This document shows, one piece after another, positions 1 through 7,861 of a stretch of 18,980 bases of DNA. The DNA lies in contig JACRND010000069.1 in the NCBI GenBank assembly GCA_016234975.1, forward strand, positions 1-18,980, read 5' to 3'. How positions within the stretch are numbered: position 1 is the first letter of the stretch; every line of letters begins with the position of its first letter. Both the position numbers and the translations under genes were made by a program. Below the pieces are notes generated by a model. The model did no database searches. It saw nothing but the letters and a program-made list of their open reading frames with translations, and was not told where the DNA came from. This DNA is from Nitrosarchaeum sp. Its GTDB lineage: Archaea; Thermoproteota; Nitrososphaeria; Nitrososphaerales; Nitrosopumilaceae.

Positions 1-1083
1 CTTTAGCATCTCTGATTTTGCAGTACCAGGATCACCGACAAGAAATACGTTGATATCTCCTCTAATCTTGCTTCCATCGTCAAGAAGTCTTTGGGTTGAA
101 CCTACAATTAACAACAAAATAGCTTCTTTGATTAGAGACTGTCCTTGTATATGTGGTGCAAATGAATCAATTAATCTTTGATAGACGTTAGGACTTTGGG
201 AAAGTGTTTTGATCATCTTTTCGTCTTCTGGAGAGATTTCTTCTCTTTCTATTTTACGTGAGGTCTTAGAACCTCTTCCTCCCAAAAATTCAATATTATT
301 TCCTTCAATTCGTAATCTGTATAATCCACTATGCCCTCTAGTTATTCCTGCAATTGATTCTTGTTCTACTCTTACTATTCCTGTAAGAATTATTCTATCA
401 CCGGGTCTTGCATTATCTACAAGATCTTGTCTAATTGTTACATCAATGTAGTGCGGTAACTGACCTGGCGGAAGGTCTTCAGGAAGTTCCTGTAATCTAA
501 GAATTTGAAAGTCTATGAATTTGCTGGCTTCAGGTTTTAATTCAAAATCTCTGTGCTTGCAACTTGGATTATCACATACTATTGGAATTTTTACATCCAT
601 TCCCTTTAGCTGAATTACTTTGGTTTGATGTTCATCAGGACAGACAAATACAAGTTCTTTTGCTAATGGTTTTACTTCTGATGCTCTAACCACCATACCT
701 GAAACACTGGTAATATTTCCAATAGTTTCAGCATTGATTTGTCTTAGACTTCTTTGAAGTGGATAATTTACTAGTCTTACACGAACTTCGTCTTTTATTT
801 TTTCAGCATAATCAGGGAATCTTGTTTGAAGTGCTTCCTTGATTGCCCTTGAAAATGCATTGAGAATTCTATCAGGATCTGTTGAGAAAATAATTTCTAT
901 TTCGGGTTCTACTACAAGATCATTATAATCAACAATGATAAACTTTGCACTCTTTGGCATCATCTCATCAATTTGTTCTACATACTTGTAACTACCAAAC
1001 TTGTCTTTGAATCGTGTTAGAAATTCTTTTACTTTATCAGATAATGCAGATTCAGTAAAAGTACTAGTTTGAATTTTGCTCAT
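1..1083 (-). CDS. mcm: Replicative DNA helicase MCM (N-terminal 361 residues, runs off the window)
   Basis: Archaeal minichromosome maintenance helicase, the ring ATPase that unwinds DNA ahead of the fork. The reading frame is open from an ATG at 1083 to the window edge. Residues 1-265 look like the MCM N-terminal domain, with a zinc site formed by C148, H152, C170 and C175. An OB-fold-like stretch follows, then the start of the AAA+ domain with Walker A GDPGTAKS at 350-357. Walker B, the arginine finger and the C-terminal winged helix lie outside the window. A GAGGAGATC Shine-Dalgarno sits just before the ATG. The gene overlaps the end of the upstream GINS gene by 20 bp, so the two are almost certainly co-transcribed and translationally coupled; MCM and GINS act together in the CMG-like helicase. 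No defect is visible in the part present. Confidence 0.96.
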   Translation of the reverse strand, partial: MSKIQTSTFTESALSDKVKEFLTRFKDKFGSYKYVEQIDEMMPKSAKFIIVDYNDLVVEPEIEIIFSTDPDRILNAFSRAIKEALQTRFPDYAEKIKDEVRVRLVNYPLQRSLRQINAETIGNITSVSGMVVRASEVKPLAKELVFVCPDEHQTKVIQLKGMDVKIPIVCDNPSCKHRDFELKPEASKFIDFQILRLQELPEDLPPGQLPHYIDVTIRQDLVDNARPGDRIILTGIVRVEQESIAGITRGHSGLYRLRIEGNNIEFLGGRGSKTSRKIEREEISPEDEKMIKTLSQSPNVYQRLIDSFAPHIQGQSLIKEAILLLIVGSTQRLLDDGSKIRGDINVFLVGDPGTAKSEMLK

Positions 1084-1594
1084 TTAGATCTCCTCTGATT
1101 TGTTTTTCAAATTCTATACTATTATCATGAATTGTTTTAAAGAAAATATTTTCTTCAACGGTTAGCTTGCTGTATAATTCAGAATTGAGTTTTGTCGAGT
1201 CTGCAAGCTTTACAAGTTTTCCTCTTCTCATTCTAAATAATTCCAGCATGATGCTTTCCACGTGATTAAAATCATCACGATTCAAATTTTTCATTGATTC
1301 TTTTAGTTTGATGTAAAAGTGAGGATCAAGGGTAGACATTTGGTATTCACCGACCATCTTTTCTTTTGATAATGCTTGTTTTAGCTCAGTAATCATGTCA
1401 GGAGTTTCAAGTGTTGCAAGTTTATTTTGAGATAGAATTTTTCCTATCCACTGAGGCAGGTTCAAGACCTCGCCTTGGGTGCCATTGATTTTGATGCCTG
1501 CCACATTGAATTTAATATCATGATTTATGGTAACTTTAGCATCCTTTAGGCCATATCCAATAGAGTGTAACTTTTCTATCTTACCAATTTCCAT
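1064..1594 (-). CDS. GINS-family replication factor (Psf2/Psf3-like, Gins23 type)
   Basis: A 176-residue protein directly upstream of mcm and overlapping it by 20 bp. Residues about 8-60 form a small beta-rich domain ending in a segment (EVLNLPQWIGKIL) that resembles the N-terminal B domain of Psf2/Psf3. Residues about 70-165 are a charged, all-helical A domain. This B-then-A order is that of archaeal Gins23 rather than Gins51. GINS bridges MCM and the Cdc45/RecJ-like factor in the archaeal replicative helicase, and genetic linkage to mcm is common in archaea. The start ATG at 1594 is preceded by GGAGTAGTGATC, which can pair with the 16S tail. Family membership rests on motif resemblance and context; a divergent replication protein of another family is the alternative. 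Confidence 0.75.
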   Translation of the reverse strand: MEIGKIEKLHSIGYGLKDAKVTINHDIKFNVAGIKINGTQGEVLNLPQWIGKILSQNKLATLETPDMITELKQALSKEKMVGEYQMSTLDPHFYIKLKESMKNLNRDDFNHVESIMLELFRMRRGKLVKLADSTKLNSELYSKLTVEENIFFKTIHDNSIEFEKQIRGDLNEQNSN

Positions 1595-1719
1595 CGTGAG
1601 ATCACTACTCCTTCATAAGATCCTGATGTAATGGATCGATCAATTCTGTTCACTATTTTGTTAGATCAATTGATCCTATTAATTTCGATTTATTAGTGGG
1701 AAATAGACCAGGAGATCAC

Positions 1720-2670
1720 ATGTTATCAACAGGCATGTGGGTAGAGAAATATCGCCCATCAAAGCTTTCAGAGATTGTAAATCAAACAGAAATTATTGGC
1801 AGTCTGGAAGCTCTAATTAAAGACCCAACTGACATGCCACATCTGATGTTTTCTGGTTCTGCAGGAGTAGGCAAGACAACTACTGCCTTGTGCATAGCTA
1901 GACAAATTCTTGGGGAATACTCTAAAGATTATACTCTTGAGCTAAACGCATCAGACGAAAGAGGCATAGGCATGGTCAGAGAGAAAGTAAAGAAATTTTC
2001 AAGATATGCAGGAATGGTAGATGTTCCATTTAAGATAATTATTCTAGATGAGGCAGACGAGATGACCGCCGATGCACAAACTGCACTCAGACGAATAATA
2101 GAAGACACTGCAAAATACTGTAGATTTATCCTAATTGCAAATAATATCTCAAAGATCATTGAGCCTATTCAAAGTAGATGTGCTACCTTCAAGTTTACAT
2201 CAATTCCTGAAGAAGATATGATTAATCATCTAGAAACCATAGCCAAAAAAGAGAAAGTAAAAGCGGATAAAAAAGGACTCAAGACAATTTATGATTATTC
2301 TGAAGGAGATCTCAGACATGCCATCAATCTGATGCAGGCAACTGCAAGTATAGGAGAGATTTCAGAAGACAATGTAAGAGCATCAGCTGGATTGACAAAA
2401 ACTAGTGATGTTGATGATGTTCTAAAAATGGCATTATCTGGAAAAATAATAGATGCCAGAGAAAAAATGATTGAATTAATCAAAGTTTATGGAATGTCAG
2501 AATCAGATTTTCTAAAGTATCTAAATTCTGCAGTGTTCAAAACAAAGCATGAAAAATTATCAGATATTTTAAAAGTGATTGCAAAATATGACTATAGAAT
2601 TTTAGTTGGTGCAAATCCTGAGATCCAGTTATCAGCTTTGCTAGCTGAATTAGGTAAATTAGAAAAATAA
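1720..2670 (+). CDS. rfcS: Replication factor C small subunit (clamp loader ATPase)
   Basis: A 316-residue AAA+ clamp-loader subunit that, with the large subunit, opens and loads PCNA at primer ends. Walker A GSAGVGKT is at 46-53, the Walker B/DEAD motif LDEADEM starts at 109, sensor 1 is around IANN (139-142), and the SRC motif with its trans-acting arginine is at 152-154. The conserved N-terminal WVEKYRP box is at 7-13. A GTG at 1696 is in frame, but the ATG at 1720 is preferred because GGAGATCAC lies 5 nt upstream and the protein then begins just before WVEKYRP. The gene is divergent from gins-mcm across about 125 bp, so replication genes point both ways from a shared regulatory region. 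It ends 3 bp from the 3' end of a convergent tRNA gene. Confidence 0.96.
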   Translation: MLSTGMWVEKYRPSKLSEIVNQTEIIGSLEALIKDPTDMPHLMFSGSAGVGKTTTALCIARQILGEYSKDYTLELNASDERGIGMVREKVKKFSRYAGMVDVPFKIIILDEADEMTADAQTALRRIIEDTAKYCRFILIANNISKIIEPIQSRCATFKFTSIPEEDMINHLETIAKKEKVKADKKGLKTIYDYSEGDLRHAINLMQATASIGEISEDNVRASAGLTKTSDVDDVLKMALSGKIIDAREKMIELIKVYGMSESDFLKYLNSAVFKTKHEKLSDILKVIAKYDYRILVGANPEIQLSALLAELGKLEK

Positions 2671-2673
2671 AAA

Positions 2674-2757
2674 CGCAGAGAGAGGGATTTGAACCCCCGG
2701 GTGCTTGCGCACACAGGCTCTCAAGGCCCGCGCCCTACCGAGCTAGGCGACCTCTGC
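2674..2757 (-). tRNA. tRNA-Ser (anticodon UGA)
   Basis: The reverse strand folds as a class II tRNA of 84 nt. The acceptor GCAGAGG pairs with TCTCTGC, including one G-U. The anticodon stem CGGGC/GCCTG encloses loop CTTGAGA, giving anticodon TGA. There is a long variable arm, a TTCAAAT T-loop, and discriminator G73 as expected for archaeal serine tRNAs. No CCA is encoded and no intron is seen. A TATA-like element is centred 27 nt before the first base (2779-2788). The 3' end is 3 bp from the rfcS stop codon on the other strand. Confidence 0.95.
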
Positions 2758-2778
2758 AAAAAATGATGGATAACAGTG

Positions 2779-2788
2779 ATTAAAATTT
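2779..2788 (-). promoter_or_regulatory. TATA box of tRNA-Ser
   Basis: On the reverse strand this reads AAATTTTAATC. It is centred about 27 nt upstream of the first base of the tRNA, the usual archaeal TATA distance for a transcript starting at or near the mature 5' end. Confidence 0.5.
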
Positions 2789-2814
2789 GTTGAGGATGGA
2801 CAAACAAAATTTGT

Positions 2815-2834
2815 AAAAAGAAGAAAAAAGAAAA
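2815..2834 (-). terminator. Poly-T terminator of the first ferredoxin gene
   Basis: Reading leftward, the ferredoxin stop codon is followed by AGAATTATTTTCTTTT and more T-rich sequence, typical of an archaeal intrinsic terminator. Nearly the same string follows the stop of the second ferredoxin gene. Confidence 0.5.
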
Positions 2835-2841
2835 TAATTCT

Positions 2842-3384
2842 TTAATCGTGTGCGTGTGGGTTGCCACTACTGACCATTTTGACGAATGTACCTGCAGCTT
2901 TTTCGTGCCATTCTAGATTTGCGGGCTCAATTCGAATAGCTCCTGTAGGACATATTTCTTGACAAGCCATACAAACAGTACAATCATGTTCTCTGATTGG
3001 CATTGATTTGTCAGTATAGTCTAATCGTTCATCTTGTTCAGTTTTTCCAGTTCCCTCAAATGTTTTACCAATTACATCTTTAGCTGGAATATCTTGTTCG
3101 GTTCTGTACCACTGAAATGTTTGAACTGGACATACACTCATGCATGAACCAGCTGCAATACAAGAATCCCAATCAACTGCAACTGTTGTGCCATGGATAC
3201 CGAGAGGAACCTGTTTTTCTCCTCGGGCTTCATATGCTGTCTTTACATCTTCATTTGAGAATGCTGCGCCGTCTGGATTTCCTTCACCCCAAATCCAATG
3301 GAAATTCTCACCATTACCATGGCTAGTTTTTCCGACTGGTTTTTTGTCGTGAAAATAATCTTCTGGTATTACTAATTCGACCAT
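2842..3384 (-). CDS. Ferredoxin, Sulfolobus zinc-ferredoxin-like, copy 1
   Basis: A 180-residue dicluster ferredoxin, a soluble low-potential electron carrier. Cluster I is C75-x5-C81-x3-C85-P, lacking the second Cys, as in the [3Fe-4S] site of Sulfolobus ferredoxins. Cluster II is the full C135-x2-C138-x2-C141-x3-C145-P of a [4Fe-4S] site. H22, H29 and H64 lie where Sulfolobus ferredoxin has zinc-binding histidines, so a structural zinc is plausible. A TTG at 3390 is in frame, but the ATG at 3384 is chosen because the TATA box is about 24 nt upstream, giving a near-leaderless mRNA. The usual Asp between the first cluster I cysteines is Ala78 here, unlike copy 2. It lies downstream of its paralogue, with its own promoter and palindrome. 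Confidence 0.9.
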   Translation of the reverse strand: MVELVIPEDYFHDKKPVGKTSHGNGENFHWIWGEGNPDGAAFSNEDVKTAYEARGEKQVPLGIHGTTVAVDWDSCIAAGSCMSVCPVQTFQWYRTEQDIPAKDVIGKTFEGTGKTEQDERLDYTDKSMPIREHDCTVCMACQEICPTGAIRIEPANLEWHEKAAGTFVKMVSSGNPHAHD

Positions 3385-3401
3385 AAGCAATTATTATTTG
3401 A

Positions 3402-3413
3402 ATATTATTTAAA
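3402..3413 (-). promoter_or_regulatory. TATA box of ferredoxin copy 1
   Basis: The reverse strand reads TTTAAATAATAT, centred about 24 nt before the ATG at 3384. The identical 12-mer precedes ferredoxin copy 2 at 4091-4102. Confidence 0.7.
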
Positions 3414-3424
3414 TCTAGACAAAA

Positions 3425-3438
3425 TTAGTTGTAACTAA
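3425..3438. promoter_or_regulatory. Palindromic operator candidate upstream of ferredoxin copy 1
   Basis: TTAGTT-GT-AACTAA is a perfect inverted repeat (extendable to 18 bp as AATTAGTT-GT-AACTAATT). It lies 11 bp upstream of the TATA 12-mer. A matching palindrome with a compensatory T-to-C / A-to-G change sits at exactly the same distance before copy 2, which suggests a bound dimeric regulator. Confidence 0.6.
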
Positions 3439-3496
3439 TTCATAACCGATCTCAATTCACAGTTATGTTTTAGGTAGAAGTTTATGATTATAACAA

Positions 3497-3513
3497 ATAA
3501 AATAAAAGAAAAT
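3497..3513 (-). terminator. T-rich terminator of ferredoxin copy 2
   Basis: Leftward from the stop codon the sequence is AATTATTTTCTTTTATTTTA, an archaeal poly-T terminator. It is nearly identical to that after copy 1 for its first dozen bases. Confidence 0.5.
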
Positions 3514-3517
3514 AATT

Positions 3518-4102
<585 letters not shown>

Positions 4103-4113
4103 GCTAGACAAAA

Positions 4114-4127
4114 TTAGTCGGGACTAA
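4114..4127. promoter_or_regulatory. Palindromic operator candidate upstream of ferredoxin copy 2
   Basis: TTAGTC-GG-GACTAA is a perfect inverted repeat 11 bp upstream of the TATA box, the same geometry as at copy 1. The intervening 11 bp differ from copy 1 at a single base. The symmetrical substitution between copies keeps the palindrome intact, arguing for selection on a protein-binding site. Confidence 0.6.
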
Positions 4128-4210
4128 ACTTAACTATAATAAAAGATATGCGCTCAAATCCTATTTGAAATTTCCTTACGTTCATATCGTTTGAAGATCA
4201 AATACAACAA

Positions 4211-4876
4211 ATGGATATTATCAAGTTTGATGTTTACAGAGGGCCAAACATCGGGATTTACATTAACACGAATGATGATTTTGTTTTGCTTCCTATGGGT
4301 TTTGCCCAAACTAAAGCGGAAAAACTTGGAGAATATCTAAAGGCTCAAGTTGTGTATTCTTCTGTTGCAAATACTCGCCTTTTAGGAGCATTGATGGTCA
4401 TGAATAACAAGGGAATTTTGCTCCCAAAGACTGCATACATGGATGAATATGATTTTCTAAAAAAAGAAACTAAGATGGAAATAGGAGTATTAGATTCAAA
4501 ATACACTGCACTTGGAAATGTAATTTGTGCAAATGATAAAGGAGCTATTGTATCACCATGGCTATCAAAAGAAGATTGTCATACAATAGAACAAGTATTA
4601 GGGGTAGAAGTTTTACAGAAAAGAATTGCAGGATTTAATCAAACAGGAGCAGTTATGGTTGCAAATAATTCAGGTGCTGCAATACACCCAGAAGCTGACG
4701 AAGAAGACATGAAGATGTTTGCAAATTTAATGGGTGTAAAAATAGAGCCAACTACCATTAATAACGGCATTCCATATGTCATGTCCGGGATCTTGGTAAA
4801 CAATCATGCAGTAGTGGTTGGATCCATGACTAGCGGTCCTGAAATTATGATGTTAACTAGAGCTTTTCTAAATTAA
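4211..4876 (+). CDS. eif6: Translation initiation factor 6 (aIF6)
   Basis: A 221-residue anti-association factor that binds the large ribosomal subunit and keeps it from joining the small subunit until maturation or initiation is complete. The sequence shows the repeated IF6 pentein modules, each with a strand-loop pattern such as NTRLLGALMVMNNKG, GNVICANDKGAIV and GAVMVANNSGAAIHP; the length matches the family. The ATG at 4211 is preceded by GAAGATC about 11 nt upstream. A TATA-like ACTATAATAAAAG around 4131-4143 would give a leader of roughly 50 nt. It is divergent from the ferredoxins and converges on hisS, overlapping its stop codon end by 20 bp. Confidence 0.95.
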   Translation: MDIIKFDVYRGPNIGIYINTNDDFVLLPMGFAQTKAEKLGEYLKAQVVYSSVANTRLLGALMVMNNKGILLPKTAYMDEYDFLKKETKMEIGVLDSKYTALGNVICANDKGAIVSPWLSKEDCHTIEQVLGVEVLQKRIAGFNQTGAVMVANNSGAAIHPEADEEDMKMFANLMGVKIEPTTINNGIPYVMSGILVNNHAVVVGSMTSGPEIMMLTRAFLN

Positions 4877-6137
4877 GAATTGATCTCGGATCATCTGTAA
4901 GCTTTTCGATCTCAATTTGTGATTCAGTTCCATCTTGCATATTTCGTAATACAACTTTGCTTTGCTCTAGTTCTTTTGGAGCTACTATAATGCAGTATTT
5001 TGATTCAGATGCTTGTTCAATTTGTTTTTTTAGATTCTTTCCAGACAGATCAACATCAGTTGGAATGTTGTTTAGTCTAAGTAAAGATGCAACGCTCATT
5101 GCAACTTTTTGCATCTCTTCATTAATGTATAAAACTGAAACTCTAGTTTGTTTTATTTCTGGTATTATTCCCTGCTCTTGCATTGTAAGCATGATTCTCT
5201 CTACTCCCCCTGCAACACCAGTAGCTCCAATGTCTTCTCGTCCAAATGCTTTTGTAAGTGAATCATATCTTCCTCCACCAGCTAAAGCACCAAGAGATGA
5301 ATTTTTGTCAAATACTTCAAAGACCATTCCGGAATAGTAATCTAATCCTCTAACTATGCCAAAATTTATGCGTGTATTTACAACTCCTCTGTTTTCTAGC
5401 GAGTCTATTAGTTGCTTTAGCTCATCCCATGATTGTAACTTTGTTGTGTCAAATTTTGATTCTACTTCGGATATGGTTCCTTTGATTTGTGAAAATTCTA
5501 GAATCTTTTCTAGTTTGTTTATATCATATCTGTCTTTGAATTCATTTAGAATTTCTTGTTTTGATTTTTTTTGTATTTTATCAATTGCTCTTAGCATATC
5601 CCCAACTAGATGTAGATCTTTTGAATCAAATATTTGGTTGATAAATGATTCAACCAGATTTCTGTGGTTGATGTCTATTGTGATATCTTTGAGTAACAAC
5701 GAATCAAATAACCTAGATGTTAATTCAATAATTTCAGCTTCTGATTCTAGTCCTGGTTTTCCATAAATCTCTATATCCCACTGGTGAAAGTAGCGATATC
5801 GTCCCTTTTGTGGTTCATCATATCGAAATACTCCACCAAATGCTGAGATTTTTGCCGGCAGCCTCATTGATTTTTGTGCAGTTGCATATCTTGTCAATCC
5901 TACAGTAAAATCAAATCTTAGCGCTACTTCCCTGTTTCCTTCGTCTTTAAAATAGTAAATTTCATCTCTAATTGCAGGTCCTGATTTTGTCTCTCATACT
6001 GACAATAGCTCAATTGGAGATGGATCCATAAATGAAAATCCGTATAGATTTGATAATTTTTTAAAATGATTTCTAATGTGTTCAATGTTTACGTTTTCTT
6101 TTTCTTCAAAGTCTTTCATTCCACGTGGTAGTTCCAA
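4857..6137 (-). pseudogene. hisS: Histidyl-tRNA synthetase, full length but interrupted by an in-frame TGA
   Basis: Class II synthetase charging tRNA-His. Read through, the frame encodes about 426 residues, a normal archaeal HisRS length. The family opening ELPRGMKDF follows a TTG at 6137; an ATG at 6119 is the alternative start. Motif 2 (FRYDEPQKGRYR) is at about 104-115, the HisRS signature RGLDYY at 263-268, motif 3 (GATGVAGGVERI) at 304-315, and an anticodon-binding domain fills the C-terminus. Codon 48 (5994-5996) is TGA, between PIELLSV and ETKSGP, where homologues continue without a gap; the rest of the frame is intact. If the TGA is real, the longest uninterrupted product starts near residue 81 and lacks motif 1. 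Because HisRS is essential, a consensus error, recoding or a second hisS copy elsewhere are the options. Confidence 0.9.
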
Positions 6138-6250
6138 GATGATTTTATTGTTAATAGTACTGATTTAGATTTTACTGTGATGACTATACCAAACTATGAT
6201 TCAATTAGACAAATTTGATGTTTTCACAGAGATTAGTTATTCTAGTTAAG

Positions 6251-6271
6251 TCATAAAAATAAAAAAGAAAA
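6251..6271 (-). terminator. T-rich terminator of the Cys-repeat secreted protein
   Basis: Immediately after the stop codon on the reverse strand comes a run reading TTTTCTTTTTTATTTTT, an archaeal-type poly-T terminator. Confidence 0.5.
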
Positions 6272-6272
6272 T

Positions 6273-7472
6273 CTAGTTTACAGGAACTGCAGAACCGTTT
6301 TCAATCATTCGAAGTGCAGAGTCTGCTTTTACGCACATTGGTAATCCATTTGATTCCTTTATTACTAGGCTAAATCCTTCACGACATTCAATTTCTTCTG
6401 CATCAATTCCTGCAGTTACTTGCTGTCGTGGTGAAATCCATGCTAATTGCATAGATTTTGCCTTTTCAATGAATTCTGCTCTAAGTTCTTGTTTTTCTTC
6501 ATCAGTTAGTGTAGATGTTTTTTCTTGCAGTTCAGCTTTTAATGCCTTCATCTCTGCATGTCTTGCTTTGATGGCAGCTTTTTGCTCATCAGTAAGTTTG
6601 CCTTGCATTGATAACATGTGATTCTGGAATTTCATTCTGAGTTCCGCTCTTTTCTCATCGGAGAGATCACCGTGCTTTTCATGATACTTTGCTTTGAGTT
6701 CATCCATTCGCTCTTGAGAGATATCAGAGTTTGTCATAATCATATCGCGTAATCTTGGAGATAGATCATGTTTCTCTTTCATTCTCTCTAGTGCATCATG
6801 ATGTTTTTCTTTGAAATCCATTGCAGCATCATGATATTCTTTCTTGTATTGATCTCTTTGCTCAGGTGTCATTTCACACCATGCAGAGATTTCCTTTAAT
6901 TTTTCAACATCAGTAATTTCTGCAGCACGTTCATCTTCAGACATTTCACAGAATCTTTGGTATTCTGCTTTATGATCACGAATTTCTTCATGTCTTTTTT
7001 GCATTTCATCTACTGCCATTTTGTGTTCAGCAATGTAAGCAGCTTGTTCAGATTCATCTAACTCACAATATGCATCCATGTTATCTTTTTGATCTGCTTT
7101 ACCATACTCTGCCAAAAATGCTTCCTTGTCAACATCTGACATTATACAGTACTTTTTTAGCTTGTCTGCCATATCATAATCAAGTTTTTGTTCTGGAGTA
7201 ATTTCTTTGAGGAAAGCTTCAATGGCTATTTTACGTTCATCCTCACTTAGATTACAAAAGTTTGCTAGTCTGTCTTTGAATTGGGCAATTCTTGGATGAT
7301 CTAAAAAGAATTGCTCTTTTTCACTATCAGTCATATTGCAAATGTTAGCTAGTCTTTCTTTGAGGTCATCATGTTTCTCATCCGATTCAGCATATACGGC
7401 TGCATTACCAGCAGTAACGCCAGTAATCATAAACAGTGAAAAAACAATACTTAGAAGTTGTGTCTTTTTCAT
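6273..7472 (-). CDS. Secreted alpha-helical protein with six Cys-containing repeats
   Basis: Function unknown. The 399-residue product starts with a signal peptide (residues 1-28, likely cut after VYA). Residues 38-215 hold six helical repeats, each with one cysteine followed by Met/Leu and an acidic helix cap: C45, C73, C109, C136, C175 and C199, in contexts such as NICNMTDSEK, KYCIMSDVDK, RFCEMSEDER and AWCEMTPEQR. Residues 215-345 are His-, Lys- and Glu-rich helices with LTDEQ/LTDEE turns, reminiscent of LTxxQ/Spy-CpxP periplasmic proteins. The C-terminal module (C363...C380, with GLPMCVKADSALRMIENG) resembles an end domain seen in many thaumarchaeal exported proteins. A TTG at 7478 is in frame, but the ATG at 7472 is preferred because a TATA box lies 26 nt upstream. 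Metal binding or envelope stress roles are possible but inferred only. Confidence 0.85.
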   Translation of the reverse strand: MKKTQLLSIVFSLFMITGVTAGNAAVYAESDEKHDDLKERLANICNMTDSEKEQFFLDHPRIAQFKDRLANFCNLSEDERKIAIEAFLKEITPEQKLDYDMADKLKKYCIMSDVDKEAFLAEYGKADQKDNMDAYCELDESEQAAYIAEHKMAVDEMQKRHEEIRDHKAEYQRFCEMSEDERAAEITDVEKLKEISAWCEMTPEQRDQYKKEYHDAAMDFKEKHHDALERMKEKHDLSPRLRDMIMTNSDISQERMDELKAKYHEKHGDLSDEKRAELRMKFQNHMLSMQGKLTDEQKAAIKARHAEMKALKAELQEKTSTLTDEEKQELRAEFIEKAKSMQLAWISPRQQVTAGIDAEEIECREGFSLVIKESNGLPMCVKADSALRMIENGSAVPVN

Positions 7473-7493
7473 TATCAAGTTTTTTGAATTATC

Positions 7494-7502
7494 TAATATA
7501 AA
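7494..7502 (-). promoter_or_regulatory. TATA box of the Cys-repeat secreted protein
   Basis: The reverse strand reads TTTATATTA, centred about 26 nt before the ATG at 7472, implying a leaderless transcript. A 13-bp palindrome TTATTAGTAATAA at 7530-7542 lies further upstream and could be an operator, although AT-rich DNA yields such palindromes by chance. Confidence 0.6.
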
Positions 7503-7676
7503 GAATAACGGATCAATAAACAGAAATGATTATTAGTAATAACTGAAATTTTTGTCCAAATAAGGTTGAATGTGAATTAACAATAATTTCTTTCACTCTC
7601 AAAATATATTTTGTAATATTTGAAGAGTATAAAATATGTGAATGCTTTATATTATAATATTAATTTCATAAAGGTA

Positions 7677-7737
7677 ACATAAGGAAGATGTCATTTCAAT
7701 TAATCGCAAATTCCTTGACAGGTCATCTTCCTTATGT
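7677..7737 (+). ncRNA. Candidate small RNA / hairpin with 14-bp perfect stem
   Basis: ACATAAGGAAGATG (7677-7690) is matched perfectly by CATCTTCCTTATGT (7724-7737) across a 33-nt loop. The TATA-like TTTATATTA at 7646-7654 is centred 27 nt before the left arm, so a transcript would begin at the stem base. This is the basis for calling a possible RNA. No known RNA family is recognised, and box C/D or H/ACA signatures were not found. Alternatives are a small palindromic mobile repeat, a protein-binding region, or a 23-residue leader peptide starting at 7688. Confidence 0.4.
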
Positions 7738-7861
7738 AAGATATTGTTATAAAATTTAGTTTGTGAAAAAACATGAAGATTTATTTTAAAATATCAGATG
7801 AAGACTAAAAAGGGATCAAAAACCATCTAAATTAATAATTAGCAAGATTTCAAAAACATAG

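Larger units (their letters stand above)
7473..7861. other. 390-bp divergent intergenic region
   Basis: It separates the leftward secreted-protein gene from rightward archease and is very AT-rich. It holds the secreted-protein promoter, the palindromes TTATTAGTAATAA (7530-7542) and CAAAATATATTTTG (7600-7613), a TATA-like CTTTATATTATAATA at 7645-7659 followed by a 14-bp inverted repeat (7677-7737), and the archease TATA box near 7828-7842. No convincing long ORF is present; a 23-codon ORF starting at the ATG of 7688 inside the left arm is the only notable short one. Confidence 0.7.

Noticed and set aside
209..451. 80-codon ORF on the + strand
   Set aside because: It is antisense to mcm, whose reverse-strand frame is continuous and clearly conserved.
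4957..5766. Two + strand ORFs of 126 and 136 codons
   Set aside because: Both lie antisense to hisS and show no family features; they are shadows of the biased codon pattern.
5994..5996. Pyrrolysine-type recoding in hisS
   Set aside because: The codon is TGA, not TAG, and no pyl genes are visible; selenocysteine is also unlikely because HisRS has no Sec at this place and no SECIS-like element was recognised.
7677..7790. Box C/D sRNA gene around the inverted repeat
   Set aside because: ATGAAGA-like C boxes occur, but no paired D box (CTGA) with proper spacing was found on either strand.
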